This document shows, one piece after another, positions 35,312 through 44,571 of a stretch of DNA of 64,000 nucleotides. Source of the stretch: Pseudomonas viridiflava. GTDB lineage: Bacteria; Pseudomonadota; Gammaproteobacteria; Pseudomonadales; Pseudomonadaceae. Each line of letters starts with the position of its first letter. Within the stretch, counting starts at the first letter, position 1. The notes under the pieces are model-generated. The model did no database searches. It saw only the letters and a program-made list of their open reading frames with translations, and had not been told where the DNA came from. The DNA lies in contig NZ_UWFA01000500.1 in NCBI RefSeq assembly GCF_900601905.1, forward strand, positions 1 to 64,000, read 5' to 3'. The translations under genes were made by a program, and so were the position numbers.

Positions 35312-36928
35312 CTAACCGTTTTGGCGTGCTGAGCGTCTGATGAGACCGATGACTGGTAACAAACCCACAAGTACCAGGGTCAGAGCGGGCAGGGCAGCTC
35401 TGGCCCACTCGCCTTCGCTGGTCATTTCGAAGATGCGCACTGCCAGCGTGTCCCACCCAAACGGGCGCATGAGCAGGGTGGCGGGCATCTCCTTGAGCAC
35501 ATCCACAAATACCAGCAACGCTGCGCTCAGCGCGCCGGGCACCAGCAACGGGAGATACACTTTGAAAAACAATCGCGGCCCGCTGATACCCAGGCTTCGT
35601 GCGGCTTCGGGCAGCGACGGGCGAATGCGCGACAGGCTGTTTTCCAGCGGCCCGTAAGCCACCGCGATGAAACGTACCAGGTAGGCGAGCAAGAGCGCCG
35701 ACAGGCTGCCCAGCAACAGCGGCTTGCCAGCACCGCCCAGCCAGCCGGACAGCGGGATCACCAGTTCGCGATCCAGATAACTGAACGCCAGCATGATCGA
35801 CACTGCCAGCACCGAGCCGGGCAGGGCGTAACCCAGATTGGCCAGGCCCACACCGGCGTTGATGGCGGGCGTGGGTGCCAGTCGGCGAGCGAAGGCCAGG
35901 ACCAGCGCCACGCTCACGGTAATCAGCGCCGCCATACCGCCCAGGTACAGCGTGTGCAGGATCAACCCGGTGTAGCGCTCGTCCAGATCAAAACGCCCGC
36001 GCTGCCAGACCCAGATAATCAGCTGCAGCATCGGCACCGCAAACGCGCAGACGAACACCAGTCCACACCAGACAGTGGCCGCCAGCGCCTTTAGGCCGCG
36101 CAGGTGGTAGAGCGCCTTGACCCGTGGCCGCTCGTTGGTCGCCCGGCTCGCGCCTCTGGCCCGACGTTCGCCATACAAGACCACCATTACCGCCAGTAAC
36201 AACAGGCTGGCCAGCTGCGCGGCGCTGGAGAGGCTGAAGAAGCCGTACCAGGTTTTATAAATGGCGGTGGTGAAGGTGTCGAAGTTGAACACCGACACGG
36301 CCCCGAAGTCCGCCAGGGTCTCCATCAATGCCAGCGCCACACCGGCACCAATCGCCGGGCGAGCCATGGGCAGCGCGACTCGCCAGAAGGCTTGCAGCGG
36401 CGTTTGGCCGAGGATCCGTGCCGCTTCCATCAAACCTTTGCCTTGAGCGATAAACGCCGTGCGCGCCAGCAGATAGACGTAGGGATAGAACACCAGCACC
36501 AGGACGATGATCACGCCACCCGTGGAACGCACGCGCGGCAGACGAAAGCCGGTGCCAAACCATTCGCGCAACAGCGTCTGCACGGGGCCTGCGAAATCCA
36601 GCAGCCCGACGAAGACAAACGCCAGCACATAAGCAGGAATCGCGAAGGGCAGCATCAAGGCCCAGTCCAGCCAGCGTCGGCCGGGGAATTCACACAGGCT
36701 GGTCAGCCAGGCGAGACTCACGCCGAGCAGCGTGACACCCACCCCAACGCCCAGGATCAACGTCAGCGTATTGCCGAGCAGGCGGGTCATCTGGGTTTCC
36801 CACAGATGCGCCCATATCTGCGCGTCGATGGTTTGCCAGGACAACAGCAAAACGCTCAACGGCAGCAGCACCAGCGCAGCGATGCTGAAGACAAGCGGAT
36901 ACCAGCGGCGTTGGGCGGGATGAGCCAA
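35312..36928 (-). CDS. Ferric iron ABC transporter permease (FbpB/HitB-like)
   Basis: A 538-residue fused double permease with about 12 helices, two BPD_transp_1 units. Each unit has an EAA-type loop (MEAARILGQTPLQAFWRVALPMARPA, and LPEAARSLGISGPRLFFKVYLPLLVPG). This architecture is typical of iron(III) FbpABC-type importers. It lies downstream of the matching binding-protein gene. No ATPase gene accompanies the pair. The best start is TTG at 36928, just before the first hydrophobic segment; no strong ribosome site is visible. Confidence 0.92.
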   Translation of the reverse strand: MAHPAQRRWYPLVFSIAALVLLPLSVLLLSWQTIDAQIWAHLWETQMTRLLGNTLTLILGVGVGVTLLGVSLAWLTSLCEFPGRRWLDWALMLPFAIPAYVLAFVFVGLLDFAGPVQTLLREWFGTGFRLPRVRSTGGVIIVLVLVFYPYVYLLARTAFIAQGKGLMEAARILGQTPLQAFWRVALPMARPAIGAGVALALMETLADFGAVSVFNFDTFTTAIYKTWYGFFSLSSAAQLASLLLLAVMVVLYGERRARGASRATNERPRVKALYHLRGLKALAATVWCGLVFVCAFAVPMLQLIIWVWQRGRFDLDERYTGLILHTLYLGGMAALITVSVALVLAFARRLAPTPAINAGVGLANLGYALPGSVLAVSIMLAFSYLDRELVIPLSGWLGGAGKPLLLGSLSALLLAYLVRFIAVAYGPLENSLSRIRPSLPEAARSLGISGPRLFFKVYLPLLVPGALSAALLVFVDVLKEMPATLLMRPFGWDTLAVRIFEMTSEGEWARAALPALTLVLVGLLPVIGLIRRSARQNG

Positions 36929-37014
36929 GGGTGAGTCTCGACAAAAGGATCAGGCTTGCGGAGATCCCCGTGGGAGCCTCATTTCAGTTCAATTAGTGCG
37001 CTTGGGCTACAGAA

Positions 37015-38016
37015 TCAATTCCAACCCGCCCGATCCATCATGCGGATGGCTTCGGCCTGGCGTTTCCCGGCGACTTCGACCGGGATGGTATCAGCCTTGA
37101 ACGCACCCCAGCTCGCCACTTCCGCAGAAGGCGCGACTTTCGGGTTGGCCGGGAACTCCTGATTGATGCCGGAGAATATGGCCTGAGCTTCCGGGCCGGT
37201 CATCCACTCGACCATCGCCTTGGCGGCTTCCGGGTGGGGGGCATGTTTGGTCAGGCCGATACCGGACAGGTTCACATGCACACCGCGATCAGTCTGATTC
37301 GGCCAGAACAACTTCACCGCCAGCTGAGGTTTTTCTTTGTGCAGGCGACCGTAGTAGTAACTGTTGACGATGCCCACGTCGCATTGCCCGGCGTTGATCG
37401 CTTCCAGCACGGCGATGTCATCGGAGAACACGTCGGTGGACAGGTTGTTGACCCAGCCTTTGAGAATCTTCTCGGAGGCCTCGGCGCCATGGGTTTCGAT
37501 CAGGGTAGCGGTCAGCGACTGGTTATAGACCTTCTTGGCCGTGCGCAGGCACAGGCGACCTTCCCAATCCTTGCCCGCCAGCGCTTCGTAAGTAGACAGT
37601 TCGGCTGGCTTTACCCGGTCAGTGGAATAGGCGATGGTCCGTGCGCGCAGGCTCAGGCCTGTCCAGCTGTGGGTAGACGAGCGGTACTGCGCAGGGATAT
37701 TGGCGTCGATCACCGGCGAGGTAAACGGCTGCAAAATGCCCATCTGTTCTGCCTGCCAGAGATTACCGGCATCTACCGTGAGCAGCAGATCAGCCGTGGC
37801 GTTCTCGCCCTCGGCCTTGATGCGCTGCATCAGCGGTGCTTCCTTGTCGGTGATGAACTTGACCTTGACGCCGGTCTTGGCGGTATACGCGTCAAAGACG
37901 GGCTTGATCAGTTCGTCAATCCGGGAGGAATAAACCACGACCTCGTCGGCAGCCTGGGCGGTGGTGCCGAGCACTGTCAGTGTCAAAGCAGCCAGAAAAC
38001 GCTTGCTTGCCTGCAT
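37015..38016 (-). CDS. Ferric iron ABC transporter periplasmic binding protein (FbpA-like)
   Basis: A 333-residue protein. It has a signal peptide (RFLAALTLTVLGTTAQAA) and a periplasmic iron-binding protein fold: VVVYSSRIDELIKPVFDAYTAKTG, the hinge region DAGNLWQAEQMGILQP and the tyrosine pair NSYYYGRLHKEKPQ, matching the FbpA iron-binding YY. It delivers ferric iron to the permease encoded 86 bases downstream. The ATG at 38016 gives a proper signal peptide; the longer frame has 16 extra residues that would disrupt it. Confidence 0.93.
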   Translation of the reverse strand: MQASKRFLAALTLTVLGTTAQAADEVVVYSSRIDELIKPVFDAYTAKTGVKVKFITDKEAPLMQRIKAEGENATADLLLTVDAGNLWQAEQMGILQPFTSPVIDANIPAQYRSSTHSWTGLSLRARTIAYSTDRVKPAELSTYEALAGKDWEGRLCLRTAKKVYNQSLTATLIETHGAEASEKILKGWVNNLSTDVFSDDIAVLEAINAGQCDVGIVNSYYYGRLHKEKPQLAVKLFWPNQTDRGVHVNLSGIGLTKHAPHPEAAKAMVEWMTGPEAQAIFSGINQEFPANPKVAPSAEVASWGAFKADTIPVEVAGKRQAEAIRMMDRAGWN

Positions 38017-38114
38017 GGGAGTGTCTCGCTTCGCAAAATGAGGCGAAATGGTAGTGAATCCCATTTGCCAAGTCTGGCTGGACGAGTAACAGGATGTTGC
38101 GAGGCGCCGCCGGT

Positions 38115-38206
38115 CCTGTTGGAGCGAGGCTTGCCCGCGAATCAGACACCTCGGTTTTTCAGTAAGACCGCGTGATCGTTCTTCGCAGGCAAGCCTCGCT
38201 CCAACA
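38115..38206. repeat. Inverted REP pair, gaggcttgcccgcgaa family
   Basis: cctgttggagcgaggcttgcccgcgaatc and gttcttcgcaggcaagcctcgctccaaca are inverted around about 35 bases, between ubiI and the iron-binding protein gene. Confidence 0.88.
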
Positions 38207-38221
38207 AGGCCGTACCTACAT

Positions 38222-39442
38222 CTACAACCGCGCCAACTCCGGCAAATCCCCGCTCAACCCCAGCGCCTGGCGCACAAACGTCGCCTTGGCTTCCGGTATC
38301 TGGTTGACCAGCTTCAAGCCGGTGTTGCGCAGCCAGCGCAAGGGCAATTGATCGGCCTGGAACAGGCGCTCGAAGCCCTCCATCGCTGCCATCAGCGCCA
38401 GGTTGTGCGGCATGCGGCGCCGCTCGAAGCGGCTCAGCACACGGATGTCCGCCAGCCGTTCGCCACGCTCGGCGGCGTGCAGCAGCACTTCAGCCAGCAC
38501 CGCCGCGTCTAGGAAACCCAGATTCACCCCTTGCCCGGCCAGCGGATGGATGGTGTGCGCGGCGTCGCCGATCAAGGCCAGGCCTTCGGCCACATAACGC
38601 TTGGCATGACGCTGGCGTAACGGCACGCATAAGCGTGGGTCGGCAGCGATGACCGGGCCCAGACGGCCCTCGAAAGCCCGCTCAAGCTCGCGACAGAAGG
38701 TTACATCGTCCAGCGCGGTCAGGCGCTCGGCTTCCTGTGGGGTCACCGACCAGACGATGGAGCACCAATGCTCGCCAGGCCGAGCCAGAGGCAGGAACGC
38801 CAGCGGGCCGTTATCGGTGAAGCGCTGCCAGGCGGTTTTGTGATGTGAGTGCTCGGTGCGTACGCTGGTGACGATGGCGTGATGCAGGTAATCCCATTCG
38901 CGGGTGGCCGTGCCCGTCAGCTTGCGCACAGCGGAATTGGCGCCGTCTGCCGCTACCACCAGCGGCGCGCGCAGTTGTCGGCCGTCGGCCAGCGTCAGCA
39001 GCCAGTCATCGCCGGAGCGACGCATCTGCTCAAGACGCGCATTGGCCAGCAAGCCGATATCGCAATCATGCAAGCGATCAAGCAGGGCATCCTGGACGAC
39101 GCGGTTTTCGACGATATGGCCCAGCACATCAGCATGCACGCTGGCGGCAGAAAAGTGGATCTGCCCGGTGCCGCTGCCGTCCCAGACCTGCATCTCGCCA
39201 TACGGGCTGACGCGGCGTGTGGCGATGCCGTCCCACACATCCAGGCGTTGCAGAATGCGCTGGCTGGCGGCGGACAACGCGCTGACCCGTGGCTCGAAAG
39301 GCGCTTGTGTGTCGAACGGCTTGACGCTCAGCGGGCCGCCATCGACCACGATGATATTCAGGCCACTGCCTTGCAGCGCCAGCGCAAGGGCGCTGCCGAC
39401 CATTCCGGCTCCGACAATCAGCAGATCTGCGCGGGTTTCCAT
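38222..39442 (-). CDS. ubiI: UbiI-type FAD-dependent ubiquinone hydroxylase
   Basis: A 406-residue flavin monooxygenase of the UbiH/UbiI/VisC group. The N-terminal FAD site is DLLIVGAGMVGSALALAL, the mid motif is VVAADGANSAVRKL, and the C-terminal FAD-ribose motif is LIGDAAHTIHPLAGQGVNLGFLDA. It hydroxylates the ubiquinone precursor ring, C5 by analogy with UbiI. It lies 52 bases after ubiH in the ygfB-pepP-ubiH-ubiI operon, the standard gammaproteobacterial order. Which ring position it oxidises is inferred from order rather than from residues. Confidence 0.92.
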   Translation of the reverse strand: METRADLLIVGAGMVGSALALALQGSGLNIIVVDGGPLSVKPFDTQAPFEPRVSALSAASQRILQRLDVWDGIATRRVSPYGEMQVWDGSGTGQIHFSAASVHADVLGHIVENRVVQDALLDRLHDCDIGLLANARLEQMRRSGDDWLLTLADGRQLRAPLVVAADGANSAVRKLTGTATREWDYLHHAIVTSVRTEHSHHKTAWQRFTDNGPLAFLPLARPGEHWCSIVWSVTPQEAERLTALDDVTFCRELERAFEGRLGPVIAADPRLCVPLRQRHAKRYVAEGLALIGDAAHTIHPLAGQGVNLGFLDAAVLAEVLLHAAERGERLADIRVLSRFERRRMPHNLALMAAMEGFERLFQADQLPLRWLRNTGLKLVNQIPEAKATFVRQALGLSGDLPELARL

Positions 39443-39494
39443 GCTTTAAATCATTCTCGCGAAGGGCGTGAGCCAGTGAGTAAGGAGCGCTGCA

Positions 39495-40682
39495 TCAAAC
39501 ATTGGGCCGAGTCCCCAGCCCCATCGCCTGCCGGGCAAACCAGCGTTTGGCCGGTGGCAACAGGTCAAGACCCAGCAGACCGATGTTACGGCCTGCCGCG
39601 ATCAGCGGCTGATTGCTACCGAACAGGCGCGTGACCTGATCGGAAAAGCCCACCGTCAGTTGCTGATCCAGACGCTGCTGTTCGCGATAACGCTGCAAGG
39701 TCGGCAGGTCGCCGGGCTGCGTGTCGCTGGTCAATAGGGTGTGCGCCAACGCATCGGCATCCCGCAAGGACAGATTGAAACCCTGACCGGCAATCGGATG
39801 CAGGCTGTGCGCCGCGTTACCCAATATGACCAGATGCGAGCGGACCTGTTCTTCGGCCTCGATCAGGTTCAGCGGGTACACATGCCGCGCGCCGACCTGC
39901 TGCAGAGTGCCAAGACGGTAGCCAAATACACTCTGCAGTTCACTGAGGAAGCTGCGGTCGTCCAGGGCTGCCAGGCGCTGCGTGTCTGCGCCGGTGCGGG
40001 TCCAGACCAGCGCACAGCGGTTTTCCGGCAGGGGCAGAAGGGCCATCGGGCCTTCGTCGGTGAAGCGCTCGAACGCCTGCCCGCAATGGGCTTCGCTCGG
40101 GGTGATGTTGGCGATCAGCGCGCTCTGGTTGTAAGGGCGCTGGCGCACGCCAATCCCCAACTGCTCACGCAGGCTTGATCGCCCGCCATCAGCGAGTACG
40201 GCCAGCTCGCATTCCAGCTCGGTTTCATCGTCCAGCAACAACCGGTAGCCATCGGGCAACGCTTTCATCTGTTTGACTTCGGCCGGGACGCGCCAGGTGA
40301 CCACCTCTTTGTCCAGGCCCTGCCACAGGCATTGGCCCAGCCAGGCGTTTTCCACCACATAACCCAGCGCAGGCACGCCTTCTTCCAGGGCTGAAAGGCG
40401 CGCGGCACCAAAGCGACCACGATCAGAGACCTGAATCTGCAGGATCGGCTCGGCGCGCCGGGCAATCGCTTGCCACAGACCAAGGCGTTCGTAGATTTGC
40501 CGGGCGCCGAATGACAGCGCTGAAGAGCGGGCATCGTAGCTCGGCTGATAGGTATCGCCCGGCGCGAACGGTTCGATCAGCACGATCTTCCAGCCGCGCT
40601 CCCTGGCCCCGGCCTGTAACGCCAGCGCCAGGCTCGCGCCGACCAGACCGCCGCCGACAATCGCCAGATTGAAACGGCTCAT
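39495..40682 (-). CDS. ubiH: UbiH, 2-octaprenyl-6-methoxyphenol hydroxylase
   Basis: A 395-residue FAD monooxygenase paralogous to its downstream neighbour. It has NLAIVGGGLVGASLALAL at the N-terminus, VLADGGRSSLREQLG in the middle and ILGNAAHSLHPIAGQGFNLSLRD near residue 295. It hydroxylates a ubiquinone intermediate, C1 by family knowledge. The ATG overlaps the pepP stop by 4 bases, so translation is coupled. The assignment as UbiH rather than UbiF or UbiM rests on operon position. Confidence 0.93.
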   Translation of the reverse strand: MSRFNLAIVGGGLVGASLALALQAGARERGWKIVLIEPFAPGDTYQPSYDARSSALSFGARQIYERLGLWQAIARRAEPILQIQVSDRGRFGAARLSALEEGVPALGYVVENAWLGQCLWQGLDKEVVTWRVPAEVKQMKALPDGYRLLLDDETELECELAVLADGGRSSLREQLGIGVRQRPYNQSALIANITPSEAHCGQAFERFTDEGPMALLPLPENRCALVWTRTGADTQRLAALDDRSFLSELQSVFGYRLGTLQQVGARHVYPLNLIEAEEQVRSHLVILGNAAHSLHPIAGQGFNLSLRDADALAHTLLTSDTQPGDLPTLQRYREQQRLDQQLTVGFSDQVTRLFGSNQPLIAAGRNIGLLGLDLLPPAKRWFARQAMGLGTRPNV

Positions 40683-42022
40683 GCAGCATATTCCGGTTGC
40701 TTGCGGGCTGCGGCCATCAGCGCCTCGATTTCAGCGACGGACTTGGGCACGTCGCGACTCAGAATTTCACAGCCTTGTTTGGTCACCACGACGTCGTCCT
40801 CGATTCGCACACCAATCCCGCGCCATTTTTTCGCGACCTGCTGGTTGTCCGGTGAAATGTAAATACCCGGCTCTACCGTCAACGCCATGCCGACTTCCAG
40901 CACGCGCCATTCGCCGCCGACCTTGTAGTCGCCGACATCATGCACATCCATACCCAGCCAATGCCCGGCGCGGTGCATGTAAAACGTCTTGTAGGTTTCG
41001 TTGGCTATCAGTTCGTCAACATTGCCTTGCAGCAAACCCAACTCCACCAAGCCGGTGGTGATCACCCGAACGGTTGCTTCGTGGGCCTGATTCCAGTGCT
41101 TGTCCGGGCCGATGGCCTCGAACGCCGCTTCCTGGGATTTGAGCACCAACTCGTAAATGGCTTTCTGCTCGGGAGAGAACTTGCCGCTGACCGGAAAGGT
41201 GCGGGTGATATCGCTGGCGTAACAGTCGATCTCGCAACCGGCGTCGATCAGGACGACGTCGCCGTCCTTGAGCACCGCATCGTTCTGCTGGTAATGCAGG
41301 ATGCAGGCATTGCGGCCCGAGGCGACGATGGAGCCATAGGCCGGCATCTTCGCGCCGCCTTTGCGGAACTCGTAATCCAGCTCGGCTTCCAGGCTGAACT
41401 CGTGCAGACCGGGACGGCAAGCCTGCATGGCTCGAATGTGCGCGCGTGCGGAAATCTGCGCGGCTTCGCGCATCACTTTCACTTCTGCCGCTGATTTATA
41501 CAGGCGCATGTCGTGCAACAAGTGATCCAGCGCAACGAATTCATTGGGCGGCTGCGCACCCAGATGAGCCTTGGAGCGGATCACGTTGATCCAGTCCATC
41601 AGGTGGCGGTCGAATTCAGGGTTGCTGCCCATGTTCGAGTACACCCGCTCTCGGCCTTCGATCAGGCCGGGCAGGATCTCGTCGAGATCATTGATCGGGA
41701 AGGCGTCATCCGCGCCGAAGTCACGAATCGCACCTTCCTGTCCGGCCCGCAGGCCGTCCCACAATTCCCGCTCAGGGTTGCGCTCGCGGCAGAACAACAC
41801 GTACTCGCCATGTTCGCGACCGGGCATCAACACCACGACGGCCTCAGGCTCGGGGAAGCCGCTCAGGTACTGGAAGTCACTGTCCTGACGATAAACGTGC
41901 TCGACATCGCGATTGCGAATCGCCACCGCCGCAGCGGGCAGGATGGCGATGCTGTTGGGTTCCATCTGCGCCATCAAGGCTTTGCGTCGCCGAGCGTATT
42001 CCGACTTCGGGATCTGGATCAT
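40679..42022 (-). CDS. pepP: Xaa-Pro aminopeptidase (aminopeptidase P)
   Basis: A 447-residue metallopeptidase that removes N-terminal residues before proline. The dinuclear metal ligands of the M24 family are visible: the two Asp in LIDAGCEIDCYASDITRTFP, His in MHRAGHWLGMDVHDVG, Glu in TVEPGIYI and Glu in GVRIEDDVVV. The length matches E. coli PepP (441). It lies between ygfB (76-base gap) and ubiH (4-base overlap) on the same strand. Confidence 0.96.
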   Translation of the reverse strand: MIQIPKSEYARRRKALMAQMEPNSIAILPAAAVAIRNRDVEHVYRQDSDFQYLSGFPEPEAVVVLMPGREHGEYVLFCRERNPERELWDGLRAGQEGAIRDFGADDAFPINDLDEILPGLIEGRERVYSNMGSNPEFDRHLMDWINVIRSKAHLGAQPPNEFVALDHLLHDMRLYKSAAEVKVMREAAQISARAHIRAMQACRPGLHEFSLEAELDYEFRKGGAKMPAYGSIVASGRNACILHYQQNDAVLKDGDVVLIDAGCEIDCYASDITRTFPVSGKFSPEQKAIYELVLKSQEAAFEAIGPDKHWNQAHEATVRVITTGLVELGLLQGNVDELIANETYKTFYMHRAGHWLGMDVHDVGDYKVGGEWRVLEVGMALTVEPGIYISPDNQQVAKKWRGIGVRIEDDVVVTKQGCEILSRDVPKSVAEIEALMAAARKQPEYAA

Positions 42023-42098
42023 AGGCAGGTGGATTTCCTTTTAAGCGCGCCGGTCATGCTCCAGGCAGATCACGACCGGCTTCGCCGTTACTGAACAA

Positions 42099-42653
42099 TC
42101 AATGCAAGGAAGGTTTTGGCGCTGGCGCTTCGGGTTTGTTGCATTCGGTGAACAGCAACAGGGGCGCTACGCGCAGGTACTCCATGACTTCCATGTAGTC
42201 GCTCTCGCCGTCTTCGGACTCTTCCAGCGCGTCCTGAACCTGAGCGATGGCGGCCAGGTCCTGCAGCACTTCCATGGCTTCGCCGCTGATCGCGTTGTCG
42301 CCAGCAGTCAAACCGAAACCTGCGAGGAAGCCCTGGCACCACTGGCCCAGCGCGATGGCGCGCTCGCCCAGCGGCTCTTCGTCGCCGGGCAGCAGCAGGA
42401 CCACGGTCATGTCGTCGCTGGTCAGTTCACCTTTGACCATCTCCTGCAGGCCAATCAATGCCTGACGAACATTGTCTTCAGGCGCGGAGCCGAGGATATC
42501 GGTAGCATCGATCAGCCAGCGATCGGCAGCGAAGCCTGCACCGGCGCAACTGCGGCCCAGCAACAGGCCATGCAGTTCGGCAGGGGAAACAGGATGACCG
42601 CTGCTGCTGAGCAGGGTGGCGAATGCTTTATACGGGGAATTCTGAATAGGCAT
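42099..42653 (-). CDS. ygfB: YgfB/UPF0149 family protein
   Basis: A 184-residue acidic helical protein of the UPF0149 family. It has AELHGLLLGRSCAGAG, then GQWCQGFLAGFGLTAG and a C-terminal stretch rich in Glu and Asp. P. aeruginosa YgfB modulates beta-lactam resistance gene expression, so a regulatory adaptor role is plausible. It is the first gene of the operon with pepP, ubiH and ubiI and is divergent from the zapA group. Confidence 0.93.
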   Translation of the reverse strand: MPIQNSPYKAFATLLSSSGHPVSPAELHGLLLGRSCAGAGFAADRWLIDATDILGSAPEDNVRQALIGLQEMVKGELTSDDMTVVLLLPGDEEPLGERAIALGQWCQGFLAGFGLTAGDNAISGEAMEVLQDLAAIAQVQDALEESEDGESDYMEVMEYLRVAPLLLFTECNKPEAPAPKPSLH

Positions 42654-42804
42654 GGGTAGCTAGTCGCCAATCGGCTCAGTGTCTAGAATAGAGGCTTCAC
42701 ATCGTAGACTATCCGGGCCGCAAGATCACCAAGACGTCCCATTCGCGGCCATGGCTCAACGCCAGCTCCTGTGCCACTCATCAGAAAGTATTCAGTGGGA
42801 AACA

Positions 42805-43014
42805 ATGGAAGACACCGACCTGCAAGCGTTGATGGCCCGACTGGAATTACTGATCACTCGTGTCGAGCAACTAAAACGTCAAAACGGACTCCTATTAGCT
42901 CAGGAAAAGTCGTGGCGCGACGAACGCGCTCATTTGATTGAAAAAAACGAAATCGCCCGGCACAAGGTCGAGACAATGATTTCGCGCCTCAAGGCCCTGG
43001 AGCAAGACTCATGA
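42805..43014 (+). CDS. TIGR02449 family coiled-coil protein (ZapB-like)
   Basis: A 69-residue protein that is almost entirely a coiled coil: ALMARLELLITRVEQLKRQNGLLLAQ, then KNEIARHKVETMISRLKALEQ. This is the short TIGR02449 family that precedes zapA in pseudomonads. A role with ZapA at the division ring is often suspected by analogy with ZapB. The ATG at 42805 is used because the upstream extension has no homology-like pattern. Its stop overlaps the zapA ATG by 4 bases. Confidence 0.9.
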   Translation: MEDTDLQALMARLELLITRVEQLKRQNGLLLAQEKSWRDERAHLIEKNEIARHKVETMISRLKALEQDS

Positions 43015-43340
43015 GCAATGGCAACAGCGTCACCGTTCAGATCCTCGACAAAGAATATTCCATCATCTGCCCCCAGGAAGAGCGCACCAACCTGGTCAGC
43101 GCCGCGCGTTATCTGGACGGCAAGATGCGTGAGATCCGCAGCAGCGGCAAAGTCATTGGCGCCGACCGTATCGCCGTCATGGCCGCGCTGAACATCACTC
43201 ACGATTTGCTGCATCGTCAGGATCTGCCTGATGTGCAGGCCAGTGGCTCGACGCGCGAACAGGTCCGGGATCTGCTTGATCGTGTTGATCTGGTGCTCGC
43301 CACAGACGCCGATTCGCCACCGGATGCACCTCGGGGCTGA
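43011..43340 (+). CDS. zapA: Cell division protein ZapA
   Basis: A 109-residue protein with the ZapA head domain (SVTVQILDKEYSIICPQEER, then LVSAARYLDGKMREIRSSGKVIGADRIAVMAALNI) and a C-terminal coiled coil. It bundles FtsZ filaments at mid-cell. It overlaps the small coiled-coil gene upstream and is followed by 6S RNA and ygfA, the conserved order in gammaproteobacteria. Confidence 0.96.
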   Translation: MSNGNSVTVQILDKEYSIICPQEERTNLVSAARYLDGKMREIRSSGKVIGADRIAVMAALNITHDLLHRQDLPDVQASGSTREQVRDLLDRVDLVLATDADSPPDAPRG

Positions 43341-43359
43341 ATGTTGCGACAAGTTTCGG

Positions 43360-43365
43360 TATACT
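43360..43365 (+). promoter_or_regulatory. -10 element of the 6S RNA promoter
   Basis: tatact lies 7 bases before the expected 6S 5' end. No strong -35 is visible, so the site is a proposal. Confidence 0.45.
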
Positions 43366-43370
43366 TGCGC

Positions 43371-43552
43371 CGCTCCCTGGAGTGCTTGCCAGTCGGTCAT
43401 GTCCCTGAGCCGATACGCACAACCACGGGGGTTGCACGTTGGGGTTGGTGTGCATGTCCGCTCGACGGAAAGCCTTAAAACCTCCTGCAATCTCCACCTT
43501 GAACTTTCGGGTTCAAGGGCTACACCGACAGCGGTTCGTCGGGGAGTCTCAA
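43371..43552 (+). ncRNA. ssrS: 6S RNA
   Basis: The region between zapA and ygfA holds a long-hairpin RNA. The 5' part (ctccctggagtgcttgcc, then ggtcatgtccctgagccgat) pairs with the 3' part (gcggttcgtcggggag). The phrase gtccctgagccgata is characteristic of Pseudomonas 6S RNA. It binds RNA polymerase holoenzyme and shifts transcription in stationary phase. The ends are accurate to a few bases only. Confidence 0.9.
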
Positions 43553-43631
43553 TTCAGTTCGTTGCCGGTCTATGCCGACAACCGTCACCACGAGATCGCC
43601 GCCACGGCGCTCTCGATCTGGTTCAACCTCA

Positions 43632-44270
43632 ATGGATCAGCCTGCGCTCATGACCAGTGTTGTCCCGCTCACCCGTCAGCAATTGCGCCGTAAACTTCGC
43701 ATCGCCCGTCGTGCTCTAAGCACCAGTGAACAACGCGCAGCTGCACGTGGCCTCTATAGGCAATTGGCGCAGCACCCGTTGTTTCGTCGCGCTCGCCACA
43801 TCTCGCTGTACCTGCCCATGGACGGTGAAATCGACCCGCGCCTTTTGCTGCGGGCTGCTCAGCGTCGGGGCAAGGCGACATATCTGCCGGTGCTCAGCGC
43901 CTGGCCGCGCACCAAGATGGTCTTTCAGCGGGTCAGCCCCGGCGAAACATTCAAACCCAATCGCTTCCGCATTCCCGAGCCGCGTATCAACCCGGCCAGG
44001 CAGCGCAAAATCTGGGCGCTGGATCTGATCCTGATGCCGCTGGTGGGGTTTGACGATGAAGGCGGGCGACTGGGCATGGGCGGCGGCTTCTACGATCGAA
44101 GCCTGGCGTATCGGTCACGCAGAAGCATCTGGCGCAAACCTACCTTGCTGGGGCTAGCGCATGAATGTCAGAAGGTCGAGCGTCTGGCGCAGGCCAGTTG
44201 GGACGTGCCACTGGATGGCACGGTGTCGGATAGGGGTTGGTATGTAGCATGTCGCGGGGAAAACGCATGA
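43632..44270 (+). CDS. ygfA: 5-formyltetrahydrofolate cyclo-ligase
   Basis: A 212-residue enzyme converting 5-formyltetrahydrofolate to 5,10-methenyltetrahydrofolate using ATP. Family signatures are LRRKLRIARRALS at the N-terminus, ISLYLPMDGEID, and the nucleotide-site motif DLILMPLVGFDDEGGRLGMGGGFYDRSLA. It follows 6S RNA, probably on the same primary transcript. The start is either ATG 43632 or ATG 43650; neither has a strong ribosome site. I used the first. Confidence 0.95.
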   Translation: MDQPALMTSVVPLTRQQLRRKLRIARRALSTSEQRAAARGLYRQLAQHPLFRRARHISLYLPMDGEIDPRLLLRAAQRRGKATYLPVLSAWPRTKMVFQRVSPGETFKPNRFRIPEPRINPARQRKIWALDLILMPLVGFDDEGGRLGMGGGFYDRSLAYRSRRSIWRKPTLLGLAHECQKVERLAQASWDVPLDGTVSDRGWYVACRGENA

Positions 44271-44273
44271 CCC

Positions 44274-44363
44274 CTGTGGGAGCGGTGCTTGCCCGCGATA
44301 AGGCCAGGCGCGGTTCACGTTAGATCGCCTAAACCTTATCGCGGGCAAGCACCGCCCCCACAG
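44274..44363. repeat. Inverted REP pair, cttgcccgcgataaggc family
   Basis: ctgtgggagcggtgcttgcccgcgataagg and ccttatcgcgggcaagcaccgcccccacag are near-perfect inverted arms around about 32 bases, right after ygfA. Confidence 0.92.
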
Positions 44364-44418
44364 AAAAGCGCATTTCAATTCAAAAGATTGTTTTTCGAGC
44401 GACCCGGGTGTTAGAAAA

Positions 44419-44571
44419 TCAATGCCGCGAAGGATACTTCTGCTGCTGTTGGGTAATTTCAACTGGCGCGTCGGTTTTGTTAGCCCACAGACTTTGCGCA
44501 TAACCCGTAGTGACGACACCCAAGCCGAACAAAATAACCAAAATCCAAAGTAAATCCGGCTTGCGTTTCAT
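44419..44571 (-). CDS. Small membrane-anchored or secreted protein of unknown function
   Basis: A 50-residue frame starts at ATG 44571, with a very strong ribosome site (aaggaggg) 7-8 bases upstream. It encodes a basic start (MKRKPD), one hydrophobic segment (LLWILVILFGLGVVTTGYAQ) and a short polar tail ending QQQQKYPSRH. The hydrophobic part could be a signal peptide or a membrane anchor. It is divergent from the EVE-domain gene. I do not recognise a family. The ribosome site and topology make it a convincing gene despite its size. Confidence 0.8.
   Translation of the reverse strand: MKRKPDLLWILVILFGLGVVTTGYAQSLWANKTDAPVEITQQQQKYPSRH

Noticed and set aside
38017..38100. Fur box before the iron-binding protein gene
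   Set aside because: An imperfect repeat (gcaaatgg / ccatttcgc) is present, but it does not match the Fur consensus well enough to report.
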